A stretch of DNA of 64,000 nucleotides. It comes from Bacteroidales bacterium KHT7. GTDB taxonomy: Bacteria > Bacteroidota > Bacteroidia > Bacteroidales > Bacteroidaceae. The notes under the pieces are model-generated. The model saw only the letters and a list, made by a program, of their open reading frames with translations, was not told where the DNA came from and searched no databases. The stretch spans positions 7,583 to 71,582 of the forward strand of contig FNBQ01000009.1 of assembly GCA_900102385.1 (NCBI GenBank), written 5' to 3'. Positions 1 through 7,292 of the stretch are shown here, piece by piece. Both the position numbers and the translations under genes were made by a program. Position 1 is the stretch's first letter. Each line of letters begins with the position of its first letter.

Positions 1-60
1 ATTCTGAGAAACTTGAAATTTGAAAATTGAAAGTTTTGAATTTGTAATAAATTGCGCGGA
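1..60 (+). repeat. TTGAAA/AATTGA-type short repeats
   Basis: This AT-rich stretch is built from variants of TTGAAA and AATTGAAAG. The same kind of repeat occurs at about 54818-54898 (just before the largest 11-bp array) and, inverted, at 59826-59888. The left boundary is outside the window. Confidence 0.5.
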
Positions 61-66
61 AAATAT

Positions 67-90
67 TCTTTTGGTAAATACAAAATAGTG
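67..90 (+). repeat. 24-bp direct repeat, copy 1 (array leader)
   Basis: The 24 bases here (beginning TCTTTTGGTA and ending AAAATAGTG) recur identically at 370-393. Each copy lies directly against the start of an 11-bp repeat array (91-222 and 393-480), so it behaves like a leader or boundary of the array. Confidence 0.75.
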
Positions 91-222
91 GGTAGAAAGA
101 AGGTAGAAAGAAGGTAGAAAGAAGGTAGAAAGAAGGAAGCAAGATGGTAGCAAGACAGAAGATAGATTCAAGGTAGATTCAAGTAAGCCGGAAGGTACGG
201 GGAAGAGCTTATAAAGGTAGAC
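91..222 (+). repeat. 11-bp period tandem array A1 (12 units)
   Basis: Twelve consecutive 11-mers run without a phase slip: four copies of GGTAGAAAGAA, then diverged units such as GGAAGCAAGAT, GGTAGCAAGAC, TCAAGGTAGAT, TCAAGTAAGCC and GGAAGGTACGG. Columns 4-5 (AG) are invariant in all units and column 9 is nearly always G. This is one of five arrays of the same family in the window. There is no ORF and no spacer structure. Confidence 0.85.
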
Positions 223-369
223 TAATGGTTGAGAATCGGAATAGGTTAACTCTTAATATGAATTTACCAATGTAACAATTGGGGTTGGTATGGGTAACGT
301 GAAACTCTGTGGAAAGCCTAACTGCTATTTGACGTATAATTCAAAATTATAGAAAAAGTAAGCTTTTAG

Positions 370-393
370 TCTTTTGGTAAATACAAAATAGTG
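370..393 (+). repeat. 24-bp direct repeat, copy 2 (array leader)
   Basis: Identical to 67-90 over 24 bases; it abuts the next 11-bp array. Confidence 0.75.
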
Positions 394-480
394 TCAAGGT
401 ATATGCAAGGTATATGTTGGGTATATGTAAGATATATGCAAAGTATAGCCAGATTAGGTGATGGGTAGGTTGTGGTGAAG
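393..480 (+). repeat. 11-bp period tandem array A2 (8 units)
   Basis: Eight units in constant 11-bp phase: GTCAAGGTATA, TGCAAGGTATA, TGTTGGGTATA, TGTAAGATATA, TGCAAAGTATA, GCCAGATTAGG, TGATGGGTAGG, TTGTGGTGAAG. It shares the RAGRTA core with the other arrays. It is followed by a TTGAAAATT-type repeat and a GAAGTAAGCCGA segment that also occurs in the array at 54.9 kb. Confidence 0.8.
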
Positions 481-935
481 TTGAAGAAAGTTGAAAATTG
501 GGAGTGTGATTTAATTGACTGGAGGAATTGAAGTAAGCCGATAGCAAGGGCATAGTGGGAAGCCCGTTGCTCCTCCCTCCCAAATAAACTGCCAGTCGTT
601 TGTAAAATACTGGATACGCATAGAATAGTACAATGTCGTTGTAAATAAAGAACAGAAATATTGCGTTTTGAAAAACTTTACTGATATAAAAACACGTAGT
701 TTTCTTTATTTTATGATATGTTGTGCAGATTTTCTGCAAGCTTGTTTTGCCAAAGATGGGGCACTCCTTCAGAGTGCTTTTGGGCTTGTGCGCTATTTTC
801 CGCAGGTCGCTCCGACCTATGGTTACTGAGCGGAGACAACTTCAGCGTCTGTAAGCGCGTTTGGTGTAAGATTTCTTCGGGATGCCTTCGGGATTCGTTC
901 GGGATTGCAGAAGTTGGGAACAACGGCATCTTTAC
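481..935. other. Gene-free stretch with REP-like hairpins
   Basis: No credible gene is seen. The stretch contains a hairpin GCACTC-cttca-GAGTGC near 760-776, the palindromic segment AGGTCG-ctc-CGACCT near 805-819, and the 18-mer CTTCGGGATGCCTTCGGG near 875-892. The 18-mer recurs inverted near 55290, and the CGACCTATGG core recurs near 55343. Open frames here (for example 347-739 minus and 718-1035 plus) have no recognisable features and cross the hairpins, so they are not called. Confidence 0.5.
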
Positions 936-980
936 GAAAAAAGCGGAGGTTTCATGGCTTTGTGTGCCGAAACCTCCGCT
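936..980 (-). terminator. Intrinsic terminator of the Imm11-like gene
   Basis: Arms AGCGGAGGTTTC (942-953) and GAAACCTCCGCT (969-980) pair perfectly, 12 bp. On the minus strand the hairpin is followed by a T tract at 936-941. It lies just after the stop codon at 999. Confidence 0.85.
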
Positions 981-998
981 AATTCTTACAAAGGCATG

Positions 999-1556
999 TT
1001 ATTTTGTAACATACTTGTCTTTATTGAGACAATAGATTGGTCCGAATGTTACGCCAAAGTTCAACTTGCGTTTCTTAATCTCTTTGTAGAGTTTTGTGGA
1101 AACGATTAGGTCGTTGATAATGGGCTGCGAGTTGAAAACGTGAAGGTTCTTGACCTTCGCATAGTCTACACGCAACATGATTACCGAGCCGGTAAAATCA
1201 TTGAATACCGTATTCTCTTCGTCTATTACATCGTAAATCTTCTTGAAGTGTACGATGTAATATTGTCTGTCCCCATATTCCTTGCTTTTAACTGTAATGG
1301 GGATAAACTCAACAAATTCACGCTCTGCATACTGCTCAAGAAGCTCTTTAAGTTCTTCATTTACAAGTCTTACACAATGTGGCCCTCTGTCGTATGAAGG
1401 ATACATTCCGTCTTGTAGTTCGCATACAAAATCGTTGTTAATAACAACTTCTTCTGCGTCCCTGATATTGGGGCATAGGTCCCAGTTAGGAGAGGATATG
1501 TTTCCGGCTTTTTTATCCTCGCCGTTCATTAAAAACTCATAATAATTATCTGTCAT
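999..1556 (-). CDS. Imm11/DUF1629-like putative immunity protein
   Basis: This 185-residue cytosolic protein has no signal peptide or membrane segment. Its second half shows the pattern I associate with the Imm11/DUF1629 group: a helix ending in 'LKELLEQY', a segment 'EFIPITV' followed by 'QYYIVHF', an Asp-rich turn, then 'VFNSQPIINDLIVSTKLYKEI' and a terminal 'LNFGVTFGP'. The protein at 20790-21365 shows the same order of motifs with low identity. Proteins of this group neutralise polymorphic or T6SS effectors. It lies 35 bp downstream of the unknown 143-residue gene, probably in one transcript, and ends at a strong terminator. The family assignment is from memory of the pattern; the immunity role is inference, and no obvious toxin domain is visible nearby. 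Confidence 0.5.
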   Translation of the reverse strand: MTDNYYEFLMNGEDKKAGNISSPNWDLCPNIRDAEEVVINNDFVCELQDGMYPSYDRGPHCVRLVNEELKELLEQYAEREFVEFIPITVKSKEYGDRQYYIVHFKKIYDVIDEENTVFNDFTGSVIMLRVDYAKVKNLHVFNSQPIINDLIVSTKLYKEIKKRKLNFGVTFGPIYCLNKDKYVTK

Positions 1557-1591
1557 AGCTATTTGTTTTCTGTTTGTTATGTCGCAATCTG

Positions 1592-2023
1592 CTAATCTAA
1601 CTTGCAGCCCTTAACATTAACGAAGAAGTCGCGCACATCGGCGATGAAGCGTTCTCTGTCGAACTGCTTGCGTATCTTGGTTGGTACGTTCTGCGATTCG
1701 AGTTTTTGCATTATAGCCTTGCCGATGTATGTAGGCGTGGTTTCTCTGCTAACCTTGGTGAGTTCTGCCAATGGCATTGGAATTTCAAAGAATAGTGCCA
1801 TGACGTAAGCCTCATATGCATGTATTGGCATATATATTGGTCTTACTCTGCATTTGAATAATTCGGTATTAATAAACTCGAATGTGACTTTTTCAAGTTC
1901 CATGTCTGTTATATAACATCTACCTGATAGATGTTTATTTAGCTCTTTGCCTAAATGGTATATTCTACTCCTAAGATATTCATAATCGTAGTGATAGGCT
2001 TGGGGCGAAAATTCTATTTCCAT
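1592..2023 (-). CDS. Unrecognised 143-residue protein upstream of the Imm11-like gene
   Basis: I do not recognise this protein. It is soluble, with no signal peptide or Cys motif, and the C-terminal half is basic ('YIGKAIMQKLESQNVPTKIR' onward). The ATG at 2021-2023 is the only plausible start. It follows mutS by 68 bp, and that gap is filled by a 17-bp perfect hairpin; the Imm11-like gene follows after 35 bp. The pairing and order suggest a toxin/immunity or effector/immunity cassette inserted behind mutS, but no catalytic motif supports a toxin activity. It could equally be an unrelated lineage-specific gene. Confidence 0.55.
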   Translation of the reverse strand: MEIEFSPQAYHYDYEYLRSRIYHLGKELNKHLSGRCYITDMELEKVTFEFINTELFKCRVRPIYMPIHAYEAYVMALFFEIPMPLAELTKVSRETTPTYIGKAIMQKLESQNVPTKIRKQFDRERFIADVRDFFVNVKGCKLD

Positions 2024-2040
2024 GGCATTATAAATTAATT

Positions 2041-2085
2041 CTTGCCTTTATCGGATTATGTCGTGAGAAATCCGATAAAGGCAAG
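2041..2085. terminator. 17-bp perfect inverted repeat after mutS
   Basis: Arms CTTGCCTTTATCGGATT (2041-2057) and its exact complement (2069-2085) enclose an 11-base loop. It begins six bases after the mutS stop codon, as a terminator would, but neither side has a clear T tract. It may instead attenuate or protect mutS mRNA while letting transcription continue into the two small genes. Confidence 0.7.
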
Positions 2086-2091
2086 TGGTTC

Positions 2092-4713
2092 TTATTTTCC
2101 TCTTACAATCTTCTTAATCTCGTTAAGCTTGTTCAGAGCCTCGAGCGGAGTAAGATTGTTTACGTCTATGCCCAGAATCTCGTCGCGCACTTGGCAGAGC
2201 ACAGGGTCGTCAAGTTGGAAGAAACTCAGTTGCATTCCGCTGCTCTTCGACGGCTTGCTTATGCTCTTAGCCTTGCCGTTGCCGTCGCCCTGATACTTGC
2301 TTTCGAGTTCCTTCAGAATGGTGTTGGCGCGCGATACTATCTGCTTTGGCATACCAGCCATCTTGGCAACATGGATACCAAACGAGTGCTCGCTTCCGCC
2401 CTCAACAAGCTTGCGCAGGAAGATAACCTTGTTGTCAATCTCCTTAACCGCCACGTTGTAGTTCTTTATGCGCTTAAAGTTCTTGCACATCTCGTTAAGT
2501 TCGTGGTAGTGAGTGGCAAAGAGCGTGCGCGCGTTAGCCTTCTTGTTCTCGTGGATATACTCAACTATTGCCCATGCAATAGATATTCCGTCGTAGGTTG
2601 ATGTGCCTCGTCCCAGCTCGTCGAAGAGTACGAGCGAGCGTGATGTTATGTTGTTGAGGATGTTCGAAGCCTCGCTCATCTCTACCATGAAGGTCGATTC
2701 GCCCACCGAGATGTTGTCGCTTGCGCCCACACGCGTGAAAATCTTGTCTACCACGCCAATGCGCGCACTCTCGGCAGGCACAAAGCAGCCAATCTGAGCC
2801 AGAAGGGTGATGAGGGCTGTCTGTCGCAGAACCGACGATTTACCGCCCATGTTAGGACCAGTAATTATAAGAATCTGCTGTTTGTCGCTGTCGAGCAGAA
2901 TATCGTTGGCTATGTATTTCTCGCCAAGCGGAAGTTGCCTCTCGATAACAGGGTGTCTGCCTTGCTTTATGTCGATAACCAGACTCTCGTCAATCTCCGG
3001 GCGGATATATCTGTTCTCCTGCGCCGCTATTGCAAACGACAGCAGACAGTCGAGGTTGGCAAGCTGGGTGGCATTAACCTGAATGGCCGGAATATAGCCC
3101 GAGATGTCCTGCACAAGTTCGTTGAACAAGCGCGTCTCGAGCGTCAGAATCTTCTCTTCCGCGCCCAGAATCTTGTCCTCGTATTCCTTCAGTTCCTGAG
3201 TGATGTAACGCTCGGCGTTGGCAAGCGTCTGCTTTCTTATCCAGTCGGACGGTACGTTGTCCTTGTATGTGTTTCTGACCTCGATATAATAGCCGAAAAC
3301 GTTGTTGTAGCCTATTTTAAGGCTCGAAATGCCTGTAGCCTCAATCTCCCTCTGCTGAATCTGAAGAAGATAGTCCTTGCCCGAGAAGGCTATGCGTCGC
3401 AGTTCGTCCAGCTCTGCGTTGACCCCATCGGCAATAACGCCGCCTTTGGCAACCAGCAGCGGAGGGTCGTTTACAATCTCCTTGGCTATGCGCTCGCGAA
3501 TGATGGAGCAGTCGTTAAGAAGTTCGCCGATACGCTTCAGACGGTCGTTGGCAGAATGTTCGCACGCCGACTTTATCGGTTGCGTAGCCTGAAGCGCAAT
3601 CTTTAGCTGCACAAGCTCGCGCGGCGACACTCGCCCTGTGGCTACCTTCGAGATTATTCGCTCTATATCGCCCACAAGTTGCATCTGCTCGGTTATGCAC
3701 TCCTTGAAGTCTGGCTCGCGGAAGAAGTACTCGACCACGTCAAGGCGCTCATTTATCGCCGAAACGCTCTTGAGTGGAAATACTATCCACCTCTTCAACA
3801 TTCGGGCTCCCATGGGCGAAATAGTGCGGTCTATGACCGACAGAAGACTGTTGCCGCCCTCGTTCATGGTGTTCATCAGCTCCAAGCTGCGTATCGTGAA
3901 CTTGTCGAGGCGCACATATTTGTCCTCCTCGATACGCGAGATTGACGTGATGTGACCAATCTGTGTGTGCTGAGTCATCTCAAGATATTGCAAGATTGCT
4001 CCGGCAGCTACAATACCGTTGCGCAGATGCTCTATGCCGAATCCCTTCAGATTCTTTGTATCGAAATGCTTTATCAGCTTGTCGTATGCCTGCGACTCGG
4101 TAAACACCCAGTCGTCCATCTCGAAAGTGTACAGTTTTGAGTCGAACGTGCTCTGAAACAGCTCCTTGTATCCGCGTCTGAAGAGCACCTCTTTTGGCGA
4201 GAAGTTGCCAAGAAGCTTGTCTATATAGTCGGATGTGCCTTCGGCTGTAAGGAACTCGCCTGTAGAGATATCGAGGAAGGCAATACCGATTACGTTCTTG
4301 TTAAAATGAAGGGCTGCAAGAAAGTTGTTCTCGTCGTAGTTAAGAACATTGTCGCCCATAGCCACGCCCGGCGTTACAAGTTCGGTTATGCCACGCTTAA
4401 CCAGCTTCTTTGTCAACTTAGGGTCTTCGAGCTGGTCGCAGATGGCAACGCGATGTCCGGCGCGTATCAGTTTTGGCAGATATGTGTCGAGAGCGTGATG
4501 TGGAAATCCTGCCATCTCAATAACCGTTCCCTTGCCGCCGTTGTTACGCTTTGTAAGGGTTATGCCGGTTATGTCGGCAGTAGTAACTGCGTCTTCGCAA
4601 TATGTTTCGTAAAAGTCGCCGCATCTGAACAGCAGGATTGCATCGGGATTCTTGTCCTTCAAATCCATAAACTGCTTCATCATCGGAGTCATTACCACAT
4701 CTTCTCTTGCCAT
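2092..4713 (-). CDS. mutS: DNA mismatch repair protein MutS
   Basis: Recognises mispaired and looped bases and starts methyl-independent mismatch repair with MutL. The 873 residues match the usual length of about 850-870. The N-terminal mismatch-binding domain has the Phe-x-Glu mispair motif in 'GDFYETY' (about residues 32-38). The core/lever region ends in the ATPase domain with Walker A 'GPNMGGKSS' (around residue 620), the '[10 protein letters not shown]' signature, Walker B '[16 protein letters not shown]' and 'FATHYHEL'. A TAnnTTTG box (TATTTTTG on the minus strand, 4743-4750) lies about 35 bp upstream of the ATG. The gene is followed by a 17-bp hairpin. Confidence 0.97.
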   Translation of the reverse strand: MAREDVVMTPMMKQFMDLKDKNPDAILLFRCGDFYETYCEDAVTTADITGITLTKRNNGGKGTVIEMAGFPHHALDTYLPKLIRAGHRVAICDQLEDPKLTKKLVKRGITELVTPGVAMGDNVLNYDENNFLAALHFNKNVIGIAFLDISTGEFLTAEGTSDYIDKLLGNFSPKEVLFRRGYKELFQSTFDSKLYTFEMDDWVFTESQAYDKLIKHFDTKNLKGFGIEHLRNGIVAAGAILQYLEMTQHTQIGHITSISRIEEDKYVRLDKFTIRSLELMNTMNEGGNSLLSVIDRTISPMGARMLKRWIVFPLKSVSAINERLDVVEYFFREPDFKECITEQMQLVGDIERIISKVATGRVSPRELVQLKIALQATQPIKSACEHSANDRLKRIGELLNDCSIIRERIAKEIVNDPPLLVAKGGVIADGVNAELDELRRIAFSGKDYLLQIQQREIEATGISSLKIGYNNVFGYYIEVRNTYKDNVPSDWIRKQTLANAERYITQELKEYEDKILGAEEKILTLETRLFNELVQDISGYIPAIQVNATQLANLDCLLSFAIAAQENRYIRPEIDESLVIDIKQGRHPVIERQLPLGEKYIANDILLDSDKQQILIITGPNMGGKSSVLRQTALITLLAQIGCFVPAESARIGVVDKIFTRVGASDNISVGESTFMVEMSEASNILNNITSRSLVLFDELGRGTSTYDGISIAWAIVEYIHENKKANARTLFATHYHELNEMCKNFKRIKNYNVAVKEIDNKVIFLRKLVEGGSEHSFGIHVAKMAGMPKQIVSRANTILKELESKYQGDGNGKAKSISKPSKSSGMQLSFFQLDDPVLCQVRDEILGIDVNNLTPLEALNKLNEIKKIVRGK

Positions 4714-4742
4714 TATTGTATTGTCTTTTTTTGTTTGAGCAA

Positions 4743-4792
4743 CAAAAATAATGCTTTTTGTTCGTTAGGGGAATAAAAATGCTATAATTTTG
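4743..4792. promoter_or_regulatory. Back-to-back promoters of mutS and a decayed plus-strand gene
   Basis: Minus strand: TATTTTTG (4743-4750) fits the Bacteroidetes -7 box for mutS. Plus strand: TAATTTTG (4785-4792) with TTTG at 4757-4760; the 24-bp spacer is longer than the usual 19-21. The plus promoter now has no intact gene behind it, only the remnant at about 4799-4933. Confidence 0.5.
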
Positions 4793-4798
4793 CGTTTG

Positions 4799-4933
4799 CT
4801 TAACAATTTTAGAATTAGTACACAGATAATGCCCCTCGGCTTTGAGTTTGGTGGCCGCAGGCTGAAAGGCTTCTTCGAAACAGGCTACGGCTATCAGGGA
4901 ATGTTTATTACTGGCGCACGATACGCCTTCTGA
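4799..4933 (+). pseudogene. C-terminal remnant of an outer-membrane beta-barrel protein
   Basis: A frame running to the TGA at 4931-4933 encodes about 40 residues ending in 'GYGYQGMFITGARYAF'. Alternating aromatic/Gly strands and a terminal Phe are the hallmark of the last beta-strands of an outer-membrane barrel. The frame starts only just downstream of a plus-strand TAnnTTTG box, so promoter and 3' end survive while the middle is gone. I read this as an internal deletion of a barrel gene. The piece from the in-frame ATG at 4829 could be expressed as a 34-residue peptide but would have no signal peptide. Confidence 0.5.
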
Positions 4934-5044
4934 TTTTTTCTAAACGTCATTTTCCGATTTCTTTTTGTTTCCAAACTAAAACGCTTTGCCGATGTTGAAA
5001 AACCGTCTGAAAATCATCGTTTTGTTTAAAACAAGGCTGAAATC

Positions 5045-5129
5045 TGTGGAAAACAACCGTATTTTCTGTTGATAACCGCCAAAATCCACACAAACAGACG
5101 ATTTCTGATTATCAACAGCGTGTTTATAA
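5045..5129. other. Cluster of DnaA-box-like 9-mers (possible oriC or part of it)
   Basis: Within 85 bp are TTATCAACA on both strands (minus 5067-5075, plus 5109-5117), TTTTCCACA (minus, 5045-5053; one mismatch to TTATCCACA), and two weaker matches (5082-5090, 5121-5129). AT-rich DNA flanks it at 4935-4990. The gap between mutS and lgt is otherwise non-coding. A near-consensus parS site 10 kb away is consistent with proximity to the origin. Gene direction does not switch here, which argues against; GC skew was not computed. Confidence 0.4.
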
Positions 5130-5152
5130 CTTTTTGTTTCTTGTGAAACAAT

Positions 5153-5187
5153 CGAGGGGAAACAATGTTTCACACCGTTTCCCCTCG
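5153..5187 (-). terminator. Hairpin terminator after lgt
   Basis: Arms CGAGGGGAAAC (5153-5163) and GTTTCCCCTCG (5177-5187) pair perfectly, with loop 5164-5176, 12 bp past the lgt stop codon. The T tract is weak. The loop and flank contain TGTTTCAC and GTGAAACA, which are half-sites of parS. Confidence 0.65.
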
Positions 5188-5199
5188 AACTATAAGTCT

Positions 5200-6093
5200 T
5201 TATTTCTTCTCGCCTAATTTCTTGCAGAGGCTTCCGCCCAACATGCAATAGAATCCGATTATGATGAATGGGATGCTGAGAATCTGTCCCATGTCAAACA
5301 ACATTTCGTTTTCGAAATCTTCTTGTACTTCCTTAACATACTCAACAAAGAAGCGGAACGTGAAGATAGAAGCAAGGCAGAATCCGAAGAAGAATCCCGT
5401 GCCAACCTTTTCTTCGTGTTTCTTGTAGAGGTAAAGCCCAGCCAAGAGAATGATGAAGTAGGCTATGGCTTCGTAAAGCTGTCCCGGATGTCGCGGAACT
5501 TCATCTACTCTGTGGAAGATAAACGCCCAAGGCACATTGGTAGGGCAGCCTATAATCTCAGAATTCATAAGGTTGCCCAGTCTGATGAAGCATGCCGTAA
5601 CCGGAGTGGCTATCGCAATGTTGTCGAGCACTCGCATAACGTTCAGTTTCGACCATCTTACATACAACAGCAATGCGATAATGATTCCTATTGTTCCGCC
5701 ATGACTTGCAAGTCCTTGATATCCAATAAGGTCCCATCCGCAGCCACCGTGCGTACATGGAATCCAGCCCAAGAACCATTGTGCGTGGTTAGGGTCGAAC
5801 ACCTCGCGTATTGGCAAAAACATCTCTATAAGATGGTTCGAGAAATATCCGAAGTCGTAGAACAGACAATGCCCCAGTCGTGCACCGATAAAGATGCCCA
5901 AGAAGCAGTATGTAAACAGAGGGTCGAACAGTTCTGGCTTTATTTTCTGCTTCTCGTACAGCCATTTAACTATGAAGTAACCCAGCGCAAGTCCCAAAAT
6001 CCAGCAAACGCCATAGTATCTTGCCGAGAAAGGACCGATGCGGAACAACTCAAGGTTGGGGTTCCAGTTTATGAAGTAAAGAAGATTCATCAT
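5200..6093 (-). CDS. lgt: Prolipoprotein diacylglyceryl transferase
   Basis: Transfers diacylglycerol from phosphatidylglycerol to the lipobox Cys of prolipoproteins, the first step of lipoprotein maturation in the inner membrane. The 297-residue polytopic protein carries the Lgt signature '[12 protein letters not shown]' (about residues 167-178), '[11 protein letters not shown]' with the conserved HGG, and 'HPGQLYEA'. Its length is slightly above average because of a cytosolic loop after TM2. It follows ychF with a 12-bp gap and probably shares its transcript. The many lipobox proteins in this window (GH105 fusion, PD40 lipoprotein, HmuY, calycin-like) would be substrates. Confidence 0.96.
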   Translation of the reverse strand: MMNLLYFINWNPNLELFRIGPFSARYYGVCWILGLALGYFIVKWLYEKQKIKPELFDPLFTYCFLGIFIGARLGHCLFYDFGYFSNHLIEMFLPIREVFDPNHAQWFLGWIPCTHGGCGWDLIGYQGLASHGGTIGIIIALLLYVRWSKLNVMRVLDNIAIATPVTACFIRLGNLMNSEIIGCPTNVPWAFIFHRVDEVPRHPGQLYEAIAYFIILLAGLYLYKKHEEKVGTGFFFGFCLASIFTFRFFVEYVKEVQEDFENEMLFDMGQILSIPFIIIGFYCMLGGSLCKKLGEKK

Positions 6094-6105
6094 ACCGGCA
6101 AAGTT

Positions 6106-7209
6106 TTATACGTTGAAGCGGAAGTGCATGATGTCGCCGTCCTGCACAACATACTCCTTGCCCTCTACGCCAAGTTTTCCTGCCTCGCGAACGGCAGCCT
6201 CGCTTCCGTACTTGATGTAGTCTTCGTACTTTATCACCTCGGCGCGGATGAATCCCTTCTCGAAGTCGGTGTGGATAACGCCTGCACATTGTGGAGCTTT
6301 CCAGCCCTTGTGGAATGTCCAAGCCTTAACCTCCATCTCGCCAGCCGTGATGAATGTCTGAAGGTTTAGAAGGTGGTAGATTGAGTTGATAAGTCGGTCG
6401 CAGCCAGACTGTTTCAAGCCGAGGTCTTCGAGGAACATCTGCTTCTCTTCGTACGACTCGAGTTCAGAAATATCAGCCTCGGTCTGAGCCGAGATGACCA
6501 GAATTTCGGCATTCTCATCTTTTACAGCCTCTTTAACCTGCTCAACATATTCGTTGCCCGATGCCGCGCTCTTGTCGTCTACGTTGCAGACGTAAAGTAC
6601 TGGCTTTGAGGTAAGAAGGAAGAGATTCTTTGCAATCTCCTGCTCGTCCTCGCTCTCGAAAGAGACGGTACGCGCGCTCTTGCCTTCCATCAGAGCCTTC
6701 TGGTATGCAGCAAGCACTCCGTATTCTATTTTGGCATTCTTGTCGTTACCTATTTTGGCAATTTTCTCGACCTTCTTCAGTCTGTTTTCAACGGTTTCCA
6801 AGTCCTTTAGCTGAAGTTCGGTGTCGATAACTTCCTTGTCGTGAACTGGGTTCACCTTTCCGTCAACATGAACGATGTTATCGTTGTCGAAACAACGCAG
6901 AACGTGGATTATTGCGTCGGTCTCGCGAATGTTGCCAAGAAACTGGTTTCCAAGACCTTCGCCCTTGCTTGCACCCTTAACAAGACCTGCGATGTCAACA
7001 ATCTCGCAAGTGGCTGGAACGATGCGTCCCGGATGAACAATCTCTGCCAGCTTTGTGAGTCGCTCATCTGGTACAGATACCTGTCCGAGTTGTGCGTCGA
7101 TGGTACAGAAAGGGAAGTTTGCCGCCTGTGCCTTAGCACTTGACAAACAGTTGAATAGGGTAGACTTTCCCACGTTTGGAAGTCCTACAATACCTGCTTT
7201 TAATGCCAT
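6106..7209 (-). CDS. ychF: Redox-regulated ATPase YchF (Obg-like)
   Basis: A ribosome-associated P-loop NTPase of the Obg family that prefers ATP; linked in other bacteria to stress control and translation. The 367 residues carry G1 'GLPNVGKST' (about 8-16), G3 '[16 protein letters not shown]', 'NVDD' in place of the G4 NKxD motif as expected for YchF, and a C-terminal TGS domain with '[20 protein letters not shown]'. A TATTTTTG box on the minus strand (7249-7256) lies about 40 bp upstream. lgt follows directly. Confidence 0.96.
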   Translation of the reverse strand: MALKAGIVGLPNVGKSTLFNCLSSAKAQAANFPFCTIDAQLGQVSVPDERLTKLAEIVHPGRIVPATCEIVDIAGLVKGASKGEGLGNQFLGNIRETDAIIHVLRCFDNDNIVHVDGKVNPVHDKEVIDTELQLKDLETVENRLKKVEKIAKIGNDKNAKIEYGVLAAYQKALMEGKSARTVSFESEDEQEIAKNLFLLTSKPVLYVCNVDDKSAASGNEYVEQVKEAVKDENAEILVISAQTEADISELESYEEKQMFLEDLGLKQSGCDRLINSIYHLLNLQTFITAGEMEVKAWTFHKGWKAPQCAGVIHTDFEKGFIRAEVIKYEDYIKYGSEAAVREAGKLGVEGKEYVVQDGDIMHFRFNV

Positions 7210-7292
7210 ATTTTAGTCTTATTATTTTCTAATTAAAATTTCAGTTCGCAAAAATAGTAAAAAATAATGAATTCGGGGGTGGATAGTGCCAT

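Noticed and set aside
91-222. CRISPR-like direct repeats
   Set aside because: The units are 11 bp and contiguous with no spacers, and no cas gene is in the window.
347-739. 130-residue minus-strand ORF in the first repeat island
   Set aside because: It runs antisense through the 11-bp array A2 and its leader, has a low-complexity composition and no recognisable domain.
718-1109. Overlapping plus-strand ORFs before the Imm11-like gene
   Set aside because: They cross REP-like hairpins and the terminator, and overlap the 3' end of a better-supported minus-strand gene.
4976-5248. 90-residue ORF in the mutS-lgt gap
   Set aside because: It is antisense-independent but spans the DnaA-box-like cluster and the lgt terminator and enters lgt in another frame; no protein-like features.
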